NCBI GenBank assembly: GCA_022768325.1
Contig: JALEMI010000055.1
Span: 1 to 35,903 of the forward strand
DNA from: Bacteroidales bacterium
GTDB lineage: Bacteria > Bacteroidota > Bacteroidia > Bacteroidales > Marinilabiliaceae
Direction: 5' to 3'
DNA: 35,903 nucleotides
Numbering within the stretch: position 1 is the first letter of the stretch; each line of letters starts with the position of its first letter. Below the pieces are notes generated by a model, which searched no databases, was not told the origin of the DNA, and saw only the letters and a program-made list of their open reading frames with translations. A program made the position numbers and the translations under genes. This document shows positions 16,428-26,126 of this stretch, one piece after another.

Positions 16428-18005
16428 ATGGAAAAAATAAAAGCCTCAGAAGTGTCGGCCGTCCTCAAGCAACAACTTGAGAACTTCGACACCTCGTCCA
16501 AGCTGGAAGAGGTCGGTACGGTCCTTTCCGTCGGCGATGGTATCGCCACGGCTTTCGGTCTCGCCAACGTCGAGAGCAATGAGCTCGTCGAGGTTGGCAA
16601 CGCCATGGGAGTCGTCCTCAACCTCGACCAAGACAGCGTCGGCATTGTCCTCATGAACAACACCGACGAGGTCAAGGAAGGAGACACCGTAAAACGTACC
16701 GGTCGTATCGCTTCCATCCGTGTCGGTGACGAGATCGTCGGACGTGTCGTCAATACGCTCGGTGAGCCTATCGACGGCAAAGGACCTATCGGCGGTAAAC
16801 TCTACGAAATGCCTCTTGAGCGTAAAGCTCCGCAAGTCCTCTTCCGACAGCCCGTCAAACGACCTCTACAAACAGGCATCAAGGCCATCGACTCCATGAT
16901 CCCCATCGGACGTGGACAACGTGAGCTCATCATCGGTGACCGTCAGACAGGTAAGACCTCCATCGCCGTAGACACCATCCTCAACCAGAAGAGCTTCTAC
17001 GACGCCGGCGAGCCAGTCTACTGTATCTACGTCGCCACAGGCCAAAAAGCTTCTACCGTCGCGCAAATCGTTGCGACACTCGAGAAGAACGGCGCAATGG
17101 CTTACACAACCGTCGTCTCAGCAACAGCTGCCGACGCCCCAGCCATGCAGTACTTCTCCCCCCTCGCAGGTGCCGCCATCGGCGAGTACTTCCGCGACTC
17201 GGGTAGGCACGCCCTCATCGTCTATGACGACCTCTCCAAGCAGGCCGTCTCCTACCGCGAGGTGAGCCTCCTCCTCCGCCGTCCGCCCGGACGCGAGGCA
17301 TACCCAGGCGACGTCTTCTATCTCCACTCGCGCCTCCTCGAGAGAGCCGCTAAGATTGTCGAGAACGACGCCCTCGCCGCCAAAATGAACGACCTCCCCG
17401 AAGACCTTAAGCCCATCGTCAAGGGTGGCGGTTCTCTCACTGCGCTCCCAATCATCGAGACGCAAGCTGGCGACGTCGCGGCATACATCCCGACAAACGT
17501 CATCTCCATCACCGATGGCCAGATTTACCTGGAGAGCAACCTCTTCAACGCCGGTGTACGCCCCGCAATCAACGTCGGTATCTCCGTCTCCCGTGTCGGC
17601 GGCTCCGCGCAAATCAAGAGTATGAAGAAGGTCGCCGGAACTCTCAAACTCGACCAGGCGCAATACCGCGAGCTTGAGGCGTTCTCCAAGTTCGGCTCCG
17701 ACCTCGACGCCTCCACAATGGCTGTCCTCGACAAGGGCCGCAAGAATGTTGAGATTCTTAAGCAGCCACTCCATACCCCATACACTGTCGAGAAGCAGAT
17801 CGCAATTATCTATTGCGGCACCAACGGTCTTCTCCGCGATGTCCCTCAGAACAAAGTCTCACAATTCGAGACTGAGTTCCTCGAGGAGATGGAGATCCAG
17901 CACAAGGACATCCTCAACACGCTCGCATCGGGCAAGATTGACGACACGGCTACCGACGCAATACGTCAAACAGCAGCCGAAGTAAGCAAGCGTTTCGCTA
18001 ACTAA
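16428..18005 (+). CDS. atpA: ATP synthase F1 subunit alpha
   Basis: Alpha carries the non-catalytic nucleotide sites of F1. The 525-residue protein has the N-terminal beta-barrel, the Walker A motif GDRQTGKTS (170-178), Walker B region [29 protein letters not shown], and the arginine finger Arg389 in [13 protein letters not shown]. Length and order are normal. It lies between atpH and atpG with gaps of 31 and 17 bases. Confidence 0.97.
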   Translation: MEKIKASEVSAVLKQQLENFDTSSKLEEVGTVLSVGDGIATAFGLANVESNELVEVGNAMGVVLNLDQDSVGIVLMNNTDEVKEGDTVKRTGRIASIRVGDEIVGRVVNTLGEPIDGKGPIGGKLYEMPLERKAPQVLFRQPVKRPLQTGIKAIDSMIPIGRGQRELIIGDRQTGKTSIAVDTILNQKSFYDAGEPVYCIYVATGQKASTVAQIVATLEKNGAMAYTTVVSATAADAPAMQYFSPLAGAAIGEYFRDSGRHALIVYDDLSKQAVSYREVSLLLRRPPGREAYPGDVFYLHSRLLERAAKIVENDALAAKMNDLPEDLKPIVKGGGSLTALPIIETQAGDVAAYIPTNVISITDGQIYLESNLFNAGVRPAINVGISVSRVGGSAQIKSMKKVAGTLKLDQAQYRELEAFSKFGSDLDASTMAVLDKGRKNVEILKQPLHTPYTVEKQIAIIYCGTNGLLRDVPQNKVSQFETEFLEEMEIQHKDILNTLASGKIDDTATDAIRQTAAEVSKRFAN

Positions 18006-18022
18006 TATGGGAGGGTAGGCAG

Positions 18023-18913
18023 ATGGCTAATCTTAAAGACATCCGGACGAGAATCCACTCGGTGCAGTCCACTAAGCAGGTGACCAGCGCCATGAAGATG
18101 GTCTCCGCCGCCAAACTCAAAAAAGCCCAGAATGAGGTGGCAAAGGTCCGCCCGTTCGAGGCGAAACTCTCGCAGATAATCGGCTCGCTCGGTTCTTCTG
18201 TCGCCAACGTCGAACTCAATTACCCAGCCTTCCGCAATAAGACCAAGAACGGCATCACGCTCGTCATCGCTATCGCGTCTGACAAGGGGCTCGCCGGCGC
18301 GTTCAACTCCAATGTTGTCAAAGAGGTGGAGGCAATGGTCGCAACGTCCCTCAGCGCACAGGTCGCAAAGGGAAAAGTTGAGGTCCTCGCCCTCGGTAAG
18401 CAGGTCGCCAAGGGACTGCGCTCCCGCAAGCTCAACGCACCCGTCAACGAGGCTGCCAACTTCTTCGACAATCTCTCTCTCCAAACCGTCTACGAGGTCG
18501 CCGACACTGTCCGCCGACGCTTCGAGACTAAGGAGCTGGACAAGGTAATTGTCGTCTACAACAAGTTCGTCAATACTGCTGTTCAAGAGGTTTCTCAAAA
18601 ACAACTCCTCCCGCTCCAACTCGACGAGGCCGATGCCCAAAGCAATGCCGTAAGCGATTTCATCGTCGAGCCCAGCAAAGAGGAGGTCCTCGAAGACCTC
18701 ATCCCACAAGCCGTAAGAATCCGGCTCCTCGCCCTTATCAAGGAGTCCCTGGCCTCCGAACATGGCGCCCGCATGACGGCCATGCACAAGGCCACCGACA
18801 ACGCCACGACGCTCCTCGCCGAGCTTCAGCTCCAATACAATAAGGCAAGGCAGACCGCCATCACAAACGAGCTTATCGAGATTGTCAGTGGTGCCTCAGC
18901 CCTCAACGGCTAA
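18023..18913 (+). CDS. atpG: ATP synthase F1 subunit gamma
   Basis: Gamma is the central rotor shaft of F1. The 296-residue protein begins with the conserved N-terminal helix (NLKDIRTRIHSVQSTKQVTS, MKMVSAAKLKKAQ). The Rossmann-like middle contains IAIASDKGLAGAFNSNV, and the C-terminal helix ends with ALIKESLASEHGARM, MHKATDNA and NKARQTAITNELIEIVSGA. It is the last gene of this atp block: atpD and atpC, which normally follow or precede in one operon, are about 9 kb away. Confidence 0.96.
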   Translation: MANLKDIRTRIHSVQSTKQVTSAMKMVSAAKLKKAQNEVAKVRPFEAKLSQIIGSLGSSVANVELNYPAFRNKTKNGITLVIAIASDKGLAGAFNSNVVKEVEAMVATSLSAQVAKGKVEVLALGKQVAKGLRSRKLNAPVNEAANFFDNLSLQTVYEVADTVRRRFETKELDKVIVVYNKFVNTAVQEVSQKQLLPLQLDEADAQSNAVSDFIVEPSKEEVLEDLIPQAVRIRLLALIKESLASEHGARMTAMHKATDNATTLLAELQLQYNKARQTAITNELIEIVSGASALNG

Positions 18914-18947
18914 CGGCTTCCCTTCACCGACAGCTCTTCCAACAAAT

Positions 18948-18982
18948 GCGACCCCGCTCCCACCTCCGTGGCGCGGGGTCGC
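18948..18982 (+). terminator. Hairpin after atpG (no T-run)
   Basis: A perfect 10-bp stem, GCGACCCCGC at 18948-18957 with GCGGGGTCGC at 18973-18982. No U-tract follows on either strand, so it may stabilise the 3' end or act as a Rho-dependent or attenuated terminator. Confidence 0.5.
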
Positions 18983-19042
18983 CTCATTAACACTGCTCCC
19001 CATAGCCTCCCTCCGCATATATTTTGCTATCTTAGCAACGTC

Positions 19043-20320
19043 ATGAATACAATCGAGGAACTCTATCAAGCATTCAAGTCCGCCTCCTGTCTCTCAACCG
19101 ACACGAGGAATATCTCCCAAGGCTCGCTCTTCGTCGCGCTCAAGGGCGAAAGATTCGACGCCAACACCATGCTCGCCGATGCCTTCCAACGCGGCGCAGC
19201 ATACGCCGTGACGTCCAACGCTGAGTTCGCCTCCGACCCGAGGGTCTTCTTCACGCCCGACACTCTCAAGACGCTCCAAGACCTCGCGTCCTACCATCGC
19301 GACCAACTCTCCATCCCCGTCGTCGGCATAACAGGCACTAACGGCAAGACGACAACAAAGGAGCTCATCACGGCCGTCCTATCTTCCAAGTTCAAGACTG
19401 CCGCCACCAAGGGAAACCTCAATAACCATATCGGCGTACCGCTCACCCTCCTCTCCATCCGCCCCGACGACGAGGTTGCTGTGGTCGAGATGGGTGCCAA
19501 CCACCCGGGCGAGATTGCCGCCCTCGCCGCCATTGCCAAGCCAACCATCGGACTTGTCACCAATGTCGGTTTGGCGCATATCCAAGGCTTCGGCTCGCTC
19601 CAAGGGGTCAAGGACACCAAGGCCGCCCTCTACCGTCAGCTCATCTCCACAGGCGGCACCGCTGTCTACGATTCCGACAACGACGACATTGTCGACATGA
19701 TTGCCGACTACGACAACATCGTCCCCTACATCGCCGCAAAGAAGGTGCCTTCCGAGGCCGAGACCCTTTCTTTCGAGTGGGCCGATGCGTCAAATGCTTA
19801 CCAAGTCGCCACAAATCTCTGCGGCGACTATAATATCAAGAACGCCCAAGCCGCCATCACGGTCGGCCTCCTCTGTGGCGTCGAGCCGGAGAAGATTAAT
19901 GCGGCCATCGAGGGCTACACCCCTACCAACGGACGAAGCCAAGCTCTCCAAACAGCTCGTAACCACGTCATCGTCGATGCCTACAACGCCAACCCGAGCA
20001 GCATGAACGCCGCCCTCGACAATTTCGAGGCTCGCCCCAATGCCGCCAAGTGTGTCATCCTCGGCGCAATGGGCGAACTCGGTCCCGAGCAAGAGCCCCA
20101 ACACCTTAAGGTGCTCAACCGCCTCAGGTCAATCCCCAATCTCGATTGCGCAATCCTCATCGGGCAGGCTTTCGCCATGTTCAAGGCTCAGTTCCCATCT
20201 TTCCAGTTCTTCCCCCAGACAGCCGATGCCAAGGAGGCCGTAAGCCAACTCTCGGGCAAGTACATACTCCTCAAAGGCTCCAATTCCAACCACCTCGACC
20301 AGCTCATCGACTCTCTCTAA
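19043..20320 (+). CDS. murF: UDP-N-acetylmuramoyl-tripeptide--D-alanyl-D-alanine ligase
   Basis: MurF adds D-Ala-D-Ala to the UDP-MurNAc-tripeptide, the last cytoplasmic step of peptidoglycan precursor synthesis. The 425-residue protein shows the N-terminal domain with STDTRNISQGSLFVALKG, the ATP-binding loop GITGTNGKTTTKEL (95-108) and NLNNHIGVPLTLL. VEMGANHPGEI follows, then the C-terminal VDAYNANPSSMNAAL and LGAMGELGPEQEPQH. The frame is open to 18968, but ATG 19043 gives the family start. A near-consensus -7 box (TATCTTAG, 19029-19036) lies only 6 bases before this ATG. Confidence 0.95.
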   Translation: MNTIEELYQAFKSASCLSTDTRNISQGSLFVALKGERFDANTMLADAFQRGAAYAVTSNAEFASDPRVFFTPDTLKTLQDLASYHRDQLSIPVVGITGTNGKTTTKELITAVLSSKFKTAATKGNLNNHIGVPLTLLSIRPDDEVAVVEMGANHPGEIAALAAIAKPTIGLVTNVGLAHIQGFGSLQGVKDTKAALYRQLISTGGTAVYDSDNDDIVDMIADYDNIVPYIAAKKVPSEAETLSFEWADASNAYQVATNLCGDYNIKNAQAAITVGLLCGVEPEKINAAIEGYTPTNGRSQALQTARNHVIVDAYNANPSSMNAALDNFEARPNAAKCVILGAMGELGPEQEPQHLKVLNRLRSIPNLDCAILIGQAFAMFKAQFPSFQFFPQTADAKEAVSQLSGKYILLKGSNSNHLDQLIDSL

Positions 20321-20345
20321 GCAATAAAAAACAACACCATCATAA

Positions 20346-21299
20346 ATGAACAGATTTCTCACCGTAGGAGACATTGGCGACCTCGACCAGGCTCTCCGCG
20401 AAGCCAAAGAGGTCAAGGCCAATCCCTTCAAATGGCAAGACCTCGGCCGCAACAAGACTATCATACTCGTCTTCTTCAACTCCAGCCTCCGCACGAGGCT
20501 CAGCTCCCAAAAGGCTGCCCAAAACCTCGGCATGAACGCCATCGTCCTCAATATCGATAAGGACAGCTGGAAGCTCGAGACGGAGATGGGGGTCGTCATG
20601 GACGGCGACAAGAGCGAGCATCTCCGCGAGGCTATCCCCGTAATCGGCAGCTATTGCGACATCATCGGCGTGCGCTCTTTCGCGCGTTTCGAGAGCCGGG
20701 AGTTCGATTATCAGGAGACGATTATCAATCAGTTCATCCAATACTCAGGCCGCCCCGTCATAAGCCTCGAGAGTGCTACACGCCACCCGTGCCAAGCCTT
20801 TGCCGACCTCATCACCATCGACGAGTACAAGACCGTCAAGCGTCCAAAGGTCGTCCTCACCTGGGCTCCCCATCCCCGCGCTCTGCCGCAGGCCGTGCCA
20901 AACTCTTTCGCCGAGTGGATGAAGGCCGCCGATGTCGATTTCGTCATCACTTGCCCCGAGGGCTACGACCTCGCTCCCGACATCATGGAGGGCGTACATC
21001 TTGAGCGCGACCAGAAGAAGGCGTTCGAAGGCGCCGATTTCATCTACGCCAAGAACTGGGCCTCTTTCGAACAATACGGCCAAATCTTGTCTAAAGACAT
21101 GAGCTGGACCGTCGACGCTGAGCACATGAGCTGGACCAATAACGCCAAGTTCATGCACTGCCTCCCCGTCCGACGCAATATGATTGTCTCCGACGAGGTC
21201 ATCGACAGCCCTAACAGCATCGTAATCCCCGAAGCCGCGAACAGGGTCGTCTCCGCGCAGGTCGTCATGAAACGTATGCTCGAGAGCCTCAAGAAATAA
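20346..21299 (+). CDS. argF': N-succinylornithine carbamoyltransferase-type enzyme (ArgF')
   Basis: This enzyme class carbamoylates an N-acylated ornithine in the acylated arginine pathway of Bacteroidales. The 317-residue protein is close to the characterised Bacteroides fragilis enzyme throughout. It has the carbamoyl-phosphate loop FFNSSLRTRLSSQKAA (43-58), Trp75, HPCQAFADL (His147-Gln150), WAPHPRALPQAVPNSF and HCLPVRRNMI (271-280). At position 90 it has Ser (MDGDKSEH). The B. fragilis succinyl-specific enzyme has Pro90 there and the related N-acetylornithine enzyme has Glu. Substrate preference is therefore open, although the backbone is succinyl-type. It starts 25 bases after murF and is followed by a strong terminator. 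Confidence 0.93.
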   Translation: MNRFLTVGDIGDLDQALREAKEVKANPFKWQDLGRNKTIILVFFNSSLRTRLSSQKAAQNLGMNAIVLNIDKDSWKLETEMGVVMDGDKSEHLREAIPVIGSYCDIIGVRSFARFESREFDYQETIINQFIQYSGRPVISLESATRHPCQAFADLITIDEYKTVKRPKVVLTWAPHPRALPQAVPNSFAEWMKAADVDFVITCPEGYDLAPDIMEGVHLERDQKKAFEGADFIYAKNWASFEQYGQILSKDMSWTVDAEHMSWTNNAKFMHCLPVRRNMIVSDEVIDSPNSIVIPEAANRVVSAQVVMKRMLESLKK

Positions 21300-21323
21300 T
21301 CTGACCATCTCTCCACCATCTAT

Positions 21324-21366
21324 CGCCGCCCGACAGGTACTCCTGATGTCGGGCGGCGGCTTTTTT
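21324..21366 (+). terminator. Rho-independent terminator after argF'
   Basis: Perfect 12-bp stem CGCCGCCCGACA (21324-21335) with TGTCGGGCGGCG (21347-21358), followed after GC by T6 at 21361-21366. One of the clearest terminators in the window. Confidence 0.92.
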
Positions 21367-21401
21367 ACGTCACCTAAACAGCCTCTCAAACTCAAAATCA
21401 T

Positions 21402-21409
21402 TATATTTG
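21402..21409 (+). promoter_or_regulatory. Putative -7 box for the ABC transporter gene
   Basis: TATATTTG fits TAnnTTTG exactly, lies after a terminator and 71 bases before the ATG. The -33 region is not convincing. Confidence 0.45.
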
Positions 21410-21480
21410 AACTCCCTTACCACGAACAATACACCCGCATTTTGCAAGACCTCCAACGGCGGGTCCTCAATATTCAATAA

Positions 21481-24400
21481 ATGAGCGAAGCACTTCTCGA
21501 AGCACTTATGCAGCTGTTCGCGCTGCTAACCGACGTGAAACACGCCAGCAGCAACGTCGGAAGAGCCAAAGTAAGCGAATACCTTGCGCTCCAATTCAAT
21601 GCCGAATACGTAGCCAAGTTCCTCAAACGCTACGATTTCTATATATCGCAATTCCACGCCAAGACTGGCCCGCAGTCCGACGAGCAGATTATTGCCCGCC
21701 GGAGGGAGAATATCCGGAGGCTCCGATGCATCTGCGCTGACATCAATATTGAGATTGACCTCGGAGAGAAGGTCCTCCTCCTCTCGCTCATGCTCAACTA
21801 CATCGCCAAACCCGATGTGAGCTATGACGAGGAGCGTTTCGTCGACGCGCTCGCCGATTTGCTCCGAATCCCGCCCGACGATTTCTGGAATATCAAGACT
21901 TTCACCCTCGACACGCCCGCCGACGTGGTCGATAAGTCGAGGCTGCTCGTAATCAACGGTCGCCCAGAGAAGGTTCATCCCGACGTTAAGCACATCTATA
22001 TCAATAAGTTCGGCGTGTCCGTCTGGGTGCTCCACGTCAAGTGTACCAACACGTTCATCTTCCGATACGACGGCGGCCGAAATTTATACCTCAGCGGCCA
22101 TAAGCTCGACGCCAATAAGGTATACCCCATGGCTCCAGGCGGCGTCATCAATACGTCCCACGTCCGCCCCGTCTACTATGGCCATATTGCCGAGAAGTTC
22201 ATCACGCGCCCCGACACAGGCCGTATCATCTACAAGGCGATTGACGTAGAATACAAGTTCTCCGATTCCTCCATCGGCATCCACAAGTTCAGCTTCCTCG
22301 GCAAGAGCGGACAGCTCGTCGGTGTCATGGGCGGCTCAGGCTCCGGCAAGAGCACCCTCATGAACCTGCTCTGCGGAAAGCTCCGCCCCTCGCAAGGAAA
22401 GATTACCATCAACGGCTACGACCTCGTCAACGACCATAAGGCCCTCGAAGGAGTGATTGGCTACGTCCCGCAAGACGATATGCTCAACGAGGAGCTGACG
22501 GTCTACGAGAATCTATGGTTCAACGCCCGACTTATCTTCAGCAATAAGTCCCGACAAGAGAAGCAGGTCCTCGTCGAGAAGGCCCTCCAAGATTTCGACC
22601 TCGTCGAGGCCCGAAACCTGAAGGTCGGAACGCCCCTCAATAAGGTCCTCAGCGGCGGACAGCGCAAGCGTCTCAATATCGCCCTCGAGCTCATGCGCGA
22701 GCCCTCAATTCTCTTTGTCGACGAGCCGACGTCAGGCCTCTCCAGCTCCGACTCCGAGAAGGTCATGTCCCTCCTCAAACGCCAAGTCCTAAAGGGTAAG
22801 CTCGTCATTATCAATATCCACCAGCCCAACAGCGACATCTACAAGCTCATCGATAAGCTCCTCATCATCGACCAGGGCGGCTACATCGTCTACAATGGCA
22901 ACCCCATGAACGCCATTGTCTATTTCAAGAAGAAGGCCCAGTATGTCAATCCCGAGGAGCGCGAGTGCTATCTCTGCGGAAATGTCAAGACGGGCCTCCC
23001 CCTCCGAATCATCGAGACGCGTATGGTCGACCCCTCGGGCAAGCTCATCCGCAAGCGTAAAGTCTCGCCCCAAGAGTGGTATAAGGCCTATTGCGACGAG
23101 TTCGAGGCCTCGTTCGATTGGAAACAGAAGAGGTCCACGGTAAAGGATAAACTCCCCGAAAATCTTTATAGCATCCCGTCACGCAGCAGCCAGTTCTCCA
23201 CTTTCATGCTCCGCGACGCCCTCAAGAAGCTTAAGGATACGCAATATATGCTCCTCAATCTTCTTGAAGTACCCATTCTCGCTCTGCTCCTCTCCCTCGC
23301 CACGCACTATATCGGCGACGATGGCCATTACTCGTTCTTCGCCAATTCCAATCTCCCGACGTATCTCTTCATGAGTGTCGTCGTGGCCATCTTCATCGGT
23401 CTCAACACTTCCGCCGAGGAGATGTTCAAGGACCGCAAGCTGCTCGTCCGCGAGGAGTTCCTCAATCTCAGCCGCTCGTCATATCTCAACGCCAAGATTG
23501 TCAACCTCCTCGCCCTCGCCACGCTCCAGACGGCCATGCTCGTCTGCATAGGCCATTCCGTCATGGGTATCCCCTTCTCCCACTGGCCCGCCCATGCCGC
23601 CGTGCTGCTCACGACGTTCGCTTTCGCCATAATCTTCGGCCTCAATATCAGTAGCGGCCTCAAGACTGCCGTCTCCATCTATATCTCCATTCCACTCGTC
23701 ATCGTCCCGCAGCTCCTTTTCAGCGGTACAATGGTCAATTTCGACCGTCTTCACCCTGCTCTCGCCAATCGGGAGTATACGCCCGTCATCGGCGACATCA
23801 TGGTCTCCCGTTGGGCATACGAGGCCCTCGCTGTCGACCAGTATATCCATAGCGACTACGAGTCCCGTTTCTTCGAGGCCGAGGTTCAACGCAGCCAAGC
23901 CTCATACACCATCGGCTCATGGCTTCCCGAACTCACAGCCTTAAGCCGACAGGCGCGTACCCAAAACGAGAAGGGCGCACTCCTTATCTCCGAGGTCAAG
24001 AAGGCCCAACAGCAACTCGGCGTCACCCTCCCCGATTCCATCGCCATGCCCGTGGCCTATACGCCCGCCGTCTCCGACAAGGCCGATGCCGCAATCCCCA
24101 TCCTCATGGCCGCCGCGCGCCGCCAGTTCCAATACGCCAATTCCCTCTGCGATAGCATTGCCGAGGCCGCCGTAGCCGAACTGGGCTCGCCCGATGCCCT
24201 CGCGCTCCTGAAGCACACGACGTCCAACGATGCCTTGACGCGCCTTGTCCAGGCAAAGGACAATTTCCAAACCATTGCCGTCTATCCCGACAAGATTATC
24301 CGCCGCCGTCAGCCCGTCTACAACATCCCCGACAATACCCACGGCCGAGCGCATCTCTATGCGCCCTACAAACGCCTCGGTGGTATGCTCATCCCGACGC

Positions 24401-24546
24401 TCGTCTTCAATTGCGCCGTTGTATGGCTTCTCATTGGCGGCCTCTATTTCACACTCTATTTCGACCTCTTGCGCCGACTTCTCACTCACTTCGAGAATGT
24501 CCGCCGGCAACGCCTCAACAAGAGGTTGCAAAAGCTTCGCTCCTAA
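21481..24546 (+). CDS. Large ABCG-type ABC transporter with TerB-like and FHA-like N-terminal regions
   Basis: The 1021-residue protein fuses an ATPase to a membrane domain. Residues 1 to about 140 are helical; GEKVLLLSLMLNYIAKPDV and YDEERFVDALADLLRI resemble the TerB fold. Residues about 155-255 are beta-rich with NLYLSGHKLDANKVY and PVYYGHI, possibly FHA-like. The ABC domain has Walker A GGSGSGKST (near 283-291), signature LSGGQRKR (390-397), Walker B ILFVDEP (410-416) and switch His in NIHQPNSD. Six membrane helices follow from about residue 610; a roughly 200-residue extracytoplasmic insertion lies between the fifth and the sixth (about 975-1000). The ABCG architecture points to export, perhaps of a lipid or envelope compound, but the substrate is unknown. 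It probably dimerises. Confidence 0.88.
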   Translation: MSEALLEALMQLFALLTDVKHASSNVGRAKVSEYLALQFNAEYVAKFLKRYDFYISQFHAKTGPQSDEQIIARRRENIRRLRCICADINIEIDLGEKVLLLSLMLNYIAKPDVSYDEERFVDALADLLRIPPDDFWNIKTFTLDTPADVVDKSRLLVINGRPEKVHPDVKHIYINKFGVSVWVLHVKCTNTFIFRYDGGRNLYLSGHKLDANKVYPMAPGGVINTSHVRPVYYGHIAEKFITRPDTGRIIYKAIDVEYKFSDSSIGIHKFSFLGKSGQLVGVMGGSGSGKSTLMNLLCGKLRPSQGKITINGYDLVNDHKALEGVIGYVPQDDMLNEELTVYENLWFNARLIFSNKSRQEKQVLVEKALQDFDLVEARNLKVGTPLNKVLSGGQRKRLNIALELMREPSILFVDEPTSGLSSSDSEKVMSLLKRQVLKGKLVIINIHQPNSDIYKLIDKLLIIDQGGYIVYNGNPMNAIVYFKKKAQYVNPEERECYLCGNVKTGLPLRIIETRMVDPSGKLIRKRKVSPQEWYKAYCDEFEASFDWKQKRSTVKDKLPENLYSIPSRSSQFSTFMLRDALKKLKDTQYMLLNLLEVPILALLLSLATHYIGDDGHYSFFANSNLPTYLFMSVVVAIFIGLNTSAEEMFKDRKLLVREEFLNLSRSSYLNAKIVNLLALATLQTAMLVCIGHSVMGIPFSHWPAHAAVLLTTFAFAIIFGLNISSGLKTAVSIYISIPLVIVPQLLFSGTMVNFDRLHPALANREYTPVIGDIMVSRWAYEALAVDQYIHSDYESRFFEAEVQRSQASYTIGSWLPELTALSRQARTQNEKGALLISEVKKAQQQLGVTLPDSIAMPVAYTPAVSDKADAAIPILMAAARRQFQYANSLCDSIAEAAVAELGSPDALALLKHTTSNDALTRLVQAKDNFQTIAVYPDKIIRRRQPVYNIPDNTHGRAHLYAPYKRLGGMLIPTLVFNCAVVWLLIGGLYFTLYFDLLRRLLTHFENVRRQRLNKRLQKLRS

Positions 24547-24594
24547 CCCCTCGCATCGCGAACACAACATCCTAACCTACTATACAAACAAATC

Positions 24595-25419
24595 ATGGAA
24601 GAACTAAAACAAATTGTCGAAGCCGCCTGGGAAGACCGTTCCCTCCTCGCTGCGCCCGAGACAAGAAGTGCCATAGACAGCGTAGTCGACCTCCTCGACA
24701 AAGGCATCCTGCGTGTAGCCCAACCCGACGAGGCATCCGAGACGGGCTGGACTGTCAATCAGTGGATCAAGAAGGCCATAATCCTCTACTTCCCCATCCA
24801 CGATGCCAAGACCATCGAGACCAACCCCTTCGAGTGGCACGACAAGGTCCCCCTTAAGCACGGTTACGCCGAGATGGGTGTCCGCGCCGTACCCCATGCC
24901 GTCGCCCGCTATGGCTCGTTCATCGAGAAGGGTGCCGTCCTCATGCCGTCGTTTGTCAATATCGGCGCGTATGTCGGTAGCGGCACCATGGTCGACACTT
25001 GGGCCACTGTCGGCAGCTGCGCCCAGGTCGGCAAGGGTGTCCACCTCAGCGGCGGTGTCGGTGTCGGCGGTGTCCTCGAACCCGTCCAGGCTGCCCCCGT
25101 CATCATTGAGGACCATGCTTTCATCGGCTCCCGCTCCATCATTGTCGAGGGGTGCCACATCGGCCGCGAGGCTGTCCTCGCCGCAGGCTGCATCCTTACG
25201 GGCTCCACAAAAATCATCGATGTCACAGGCCCCGAGCCTGTCATCACCAAGGGCTACGTCCCTCCCCGCTCGGTCGTAATCCCCGGCTCCTACATCAAGA
25301 AGTTCCCCGCTGGCGAATACGCCACCGCCGCAACTCTCATCATCGGTCGCCGAAAGGAGTCTACCGACAAGAAGACCTCCCTCAACGACTGCCTTCGCGA
25401 CTTCGACATCAGCGCATGA
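24595..25419 (+). CDS. dapD: 2,3,4,5-tetrahydropyridine-2,6-dicarboxylate N-succinyltransferase
   Basis: DapD transfers succinyl from succinyl-CoA to tetrahydrodipicolinate, giving diaminopimelate for cell wall and lysine. The 274-residue protein has the helical N-domain with GWTVNQWIKKAIILYF and the left-handed beta-helix with GAVLMPSFVNIGAYVG, TMVDTWATVGSCAQVG and HLSGGVGVGGVLEP. The C-terminal part has GCILTGSTKI and PGSYIKKFPAGEY. Its presence shows the succinylase branch; whether DapL also exists cannot be seen here. It follows the ABC transporter by 48 bases, so read-through is possible, and ends in a strong terminator. Confidence 0.96.
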   Translation: MEELKQIVEAAWEDRSLLAAPETRSAIDSVVDLLDKGILRVAQPDEASETGWTVNQWIKKAIILYFPIHDAKTIETNPFEWHDKVPLKHGYAEMGVRAVPHAVARYGSFIEKGAVLMPSFVNIGAYVGSGTMVDTWATVGSCAQVGKGVHLSGGVGVGGVLEPVQAAPVIIEDHAFIGSRSIIVEGCHIGREAVLAAGCILTGSTKIIDVTGPEPVITKGYVPPRSVVIPGSYIKKFPAGEYATAATLIIGRRKESTDKKTSLNDCLRDFDISA

Positions 25420-25442
25420 TGTCATAATACCCCCAAAAAATC

Positions 25443-25482
25443 AAGGCGCGGCAGGTTCTCAACGTCCTGACGCGCCTTTATA
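25443..25482 (+). terminator. Rho-independent terminator after dapD
   Basis: AAGGCGCG (25443-25450) pairs with CGCGCCTT (25471-25478), extended by CAGG/CCTG inside, then TTTATAAT. Leftward the stem is followed by a T-rich tract (complement of AAAAAA), so it may work both ways. Confidence 0.85.
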
Positions 25483-25540
25483 ATAAAACATATTAGCCAA
25501 CACACTCGTATCAACACGTCAGACGGAAAACACTTTACCA

Positions 25541-26119
25541 ATGGACAACACACAGTATGACGACGACCTCCGCCAAGCCGTCCAAACTCTCCGCAAAGGG
25601 GGCGTGATTCTCTATCCCACCGACACGGTCTGGGGCTTAGGCTGCGACGCCACAAACCCCGATGCCGTCGCCAAGGTCTACGCCATCAAGCAAAGAGCCG
25701 AATCCAAGAGTATGCTCGTCCTCGTCGATTCCCCGCTCAGGGCGCAAATCTACGTCCGCGAGCTTTCCGACACGGCTTTCTCCATGATGGAACTCGCCAA
25801 TAAGCCTCTCACGCTCATCCTCGATGGTGCCAAGAATCTCGCCAGCAACCTCATTGCCGACGACGGCTCTGTCGGAATACGTGTGACGTCCGAACGCTTC
25901 AGCCACGATCTCTGCTATCGTTTCCAAAAGGCTGTCGTCTCCACTTCCGCCAACATCTCCGGACAGCCCGCTGCCGCCATCTTCTCCGAAATCTCCCAAG
26001 AAATCAAGGCTGCGGTCGACTACGTGGTCCGCTATCGCCAAGACGATAACAAGAAGAGCAACCCAAGCAGCATCGTCAAACTAAAGTCCAACGGTCAAGT
26101 CTCAATAATAAGGCCCTGA
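25541..26119 (+). CDS. Sua5/YciO/TsaC family protein (threonylcarbamoyl-AMP synthase type)
   Basis: Members make threonylcarbamoyl-adenylate from Thr, bicarbonate and ATP for the t6A37 modification of ANN-decoding tRNAs. The 192-residue length is that of the short TsaC/YciO form without the Sua5 C-terminal domain. Family motifs are visible: GGVILYPTDTVWGLGCDA, VYAIKQRAESKSMLVLV, PLTLIL, GSVGIRVTSERF, VVSTSANISGQPAA and NPSSIVKL. From sequence alone I cannot say whether it is the main TsaC or a YciO-type paralogue. The start ATG is 63 bases after the dapD terminator and the next gene begins 7 bases after its stop. Confidence 0.9.
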   Translation: MDNTQYDDDLRQAVQTLRKGGVILYPTDTVWGLGCDATNPDAVAKVYAIKQRAESKSMLVLVDSPLRAQIYVRELSDTAFSMMELANKPLTLILDGAKNLASNLIADDGSVGIRVTSERFSHDLCYRFQKAVVSTSANISGQPAAAIFSEISQEIKAAVDYVVRYRQDDNKKSNPSSIVKLKSNGQVSIIRP

Positions 26120-26126
26120 TCTCCAC

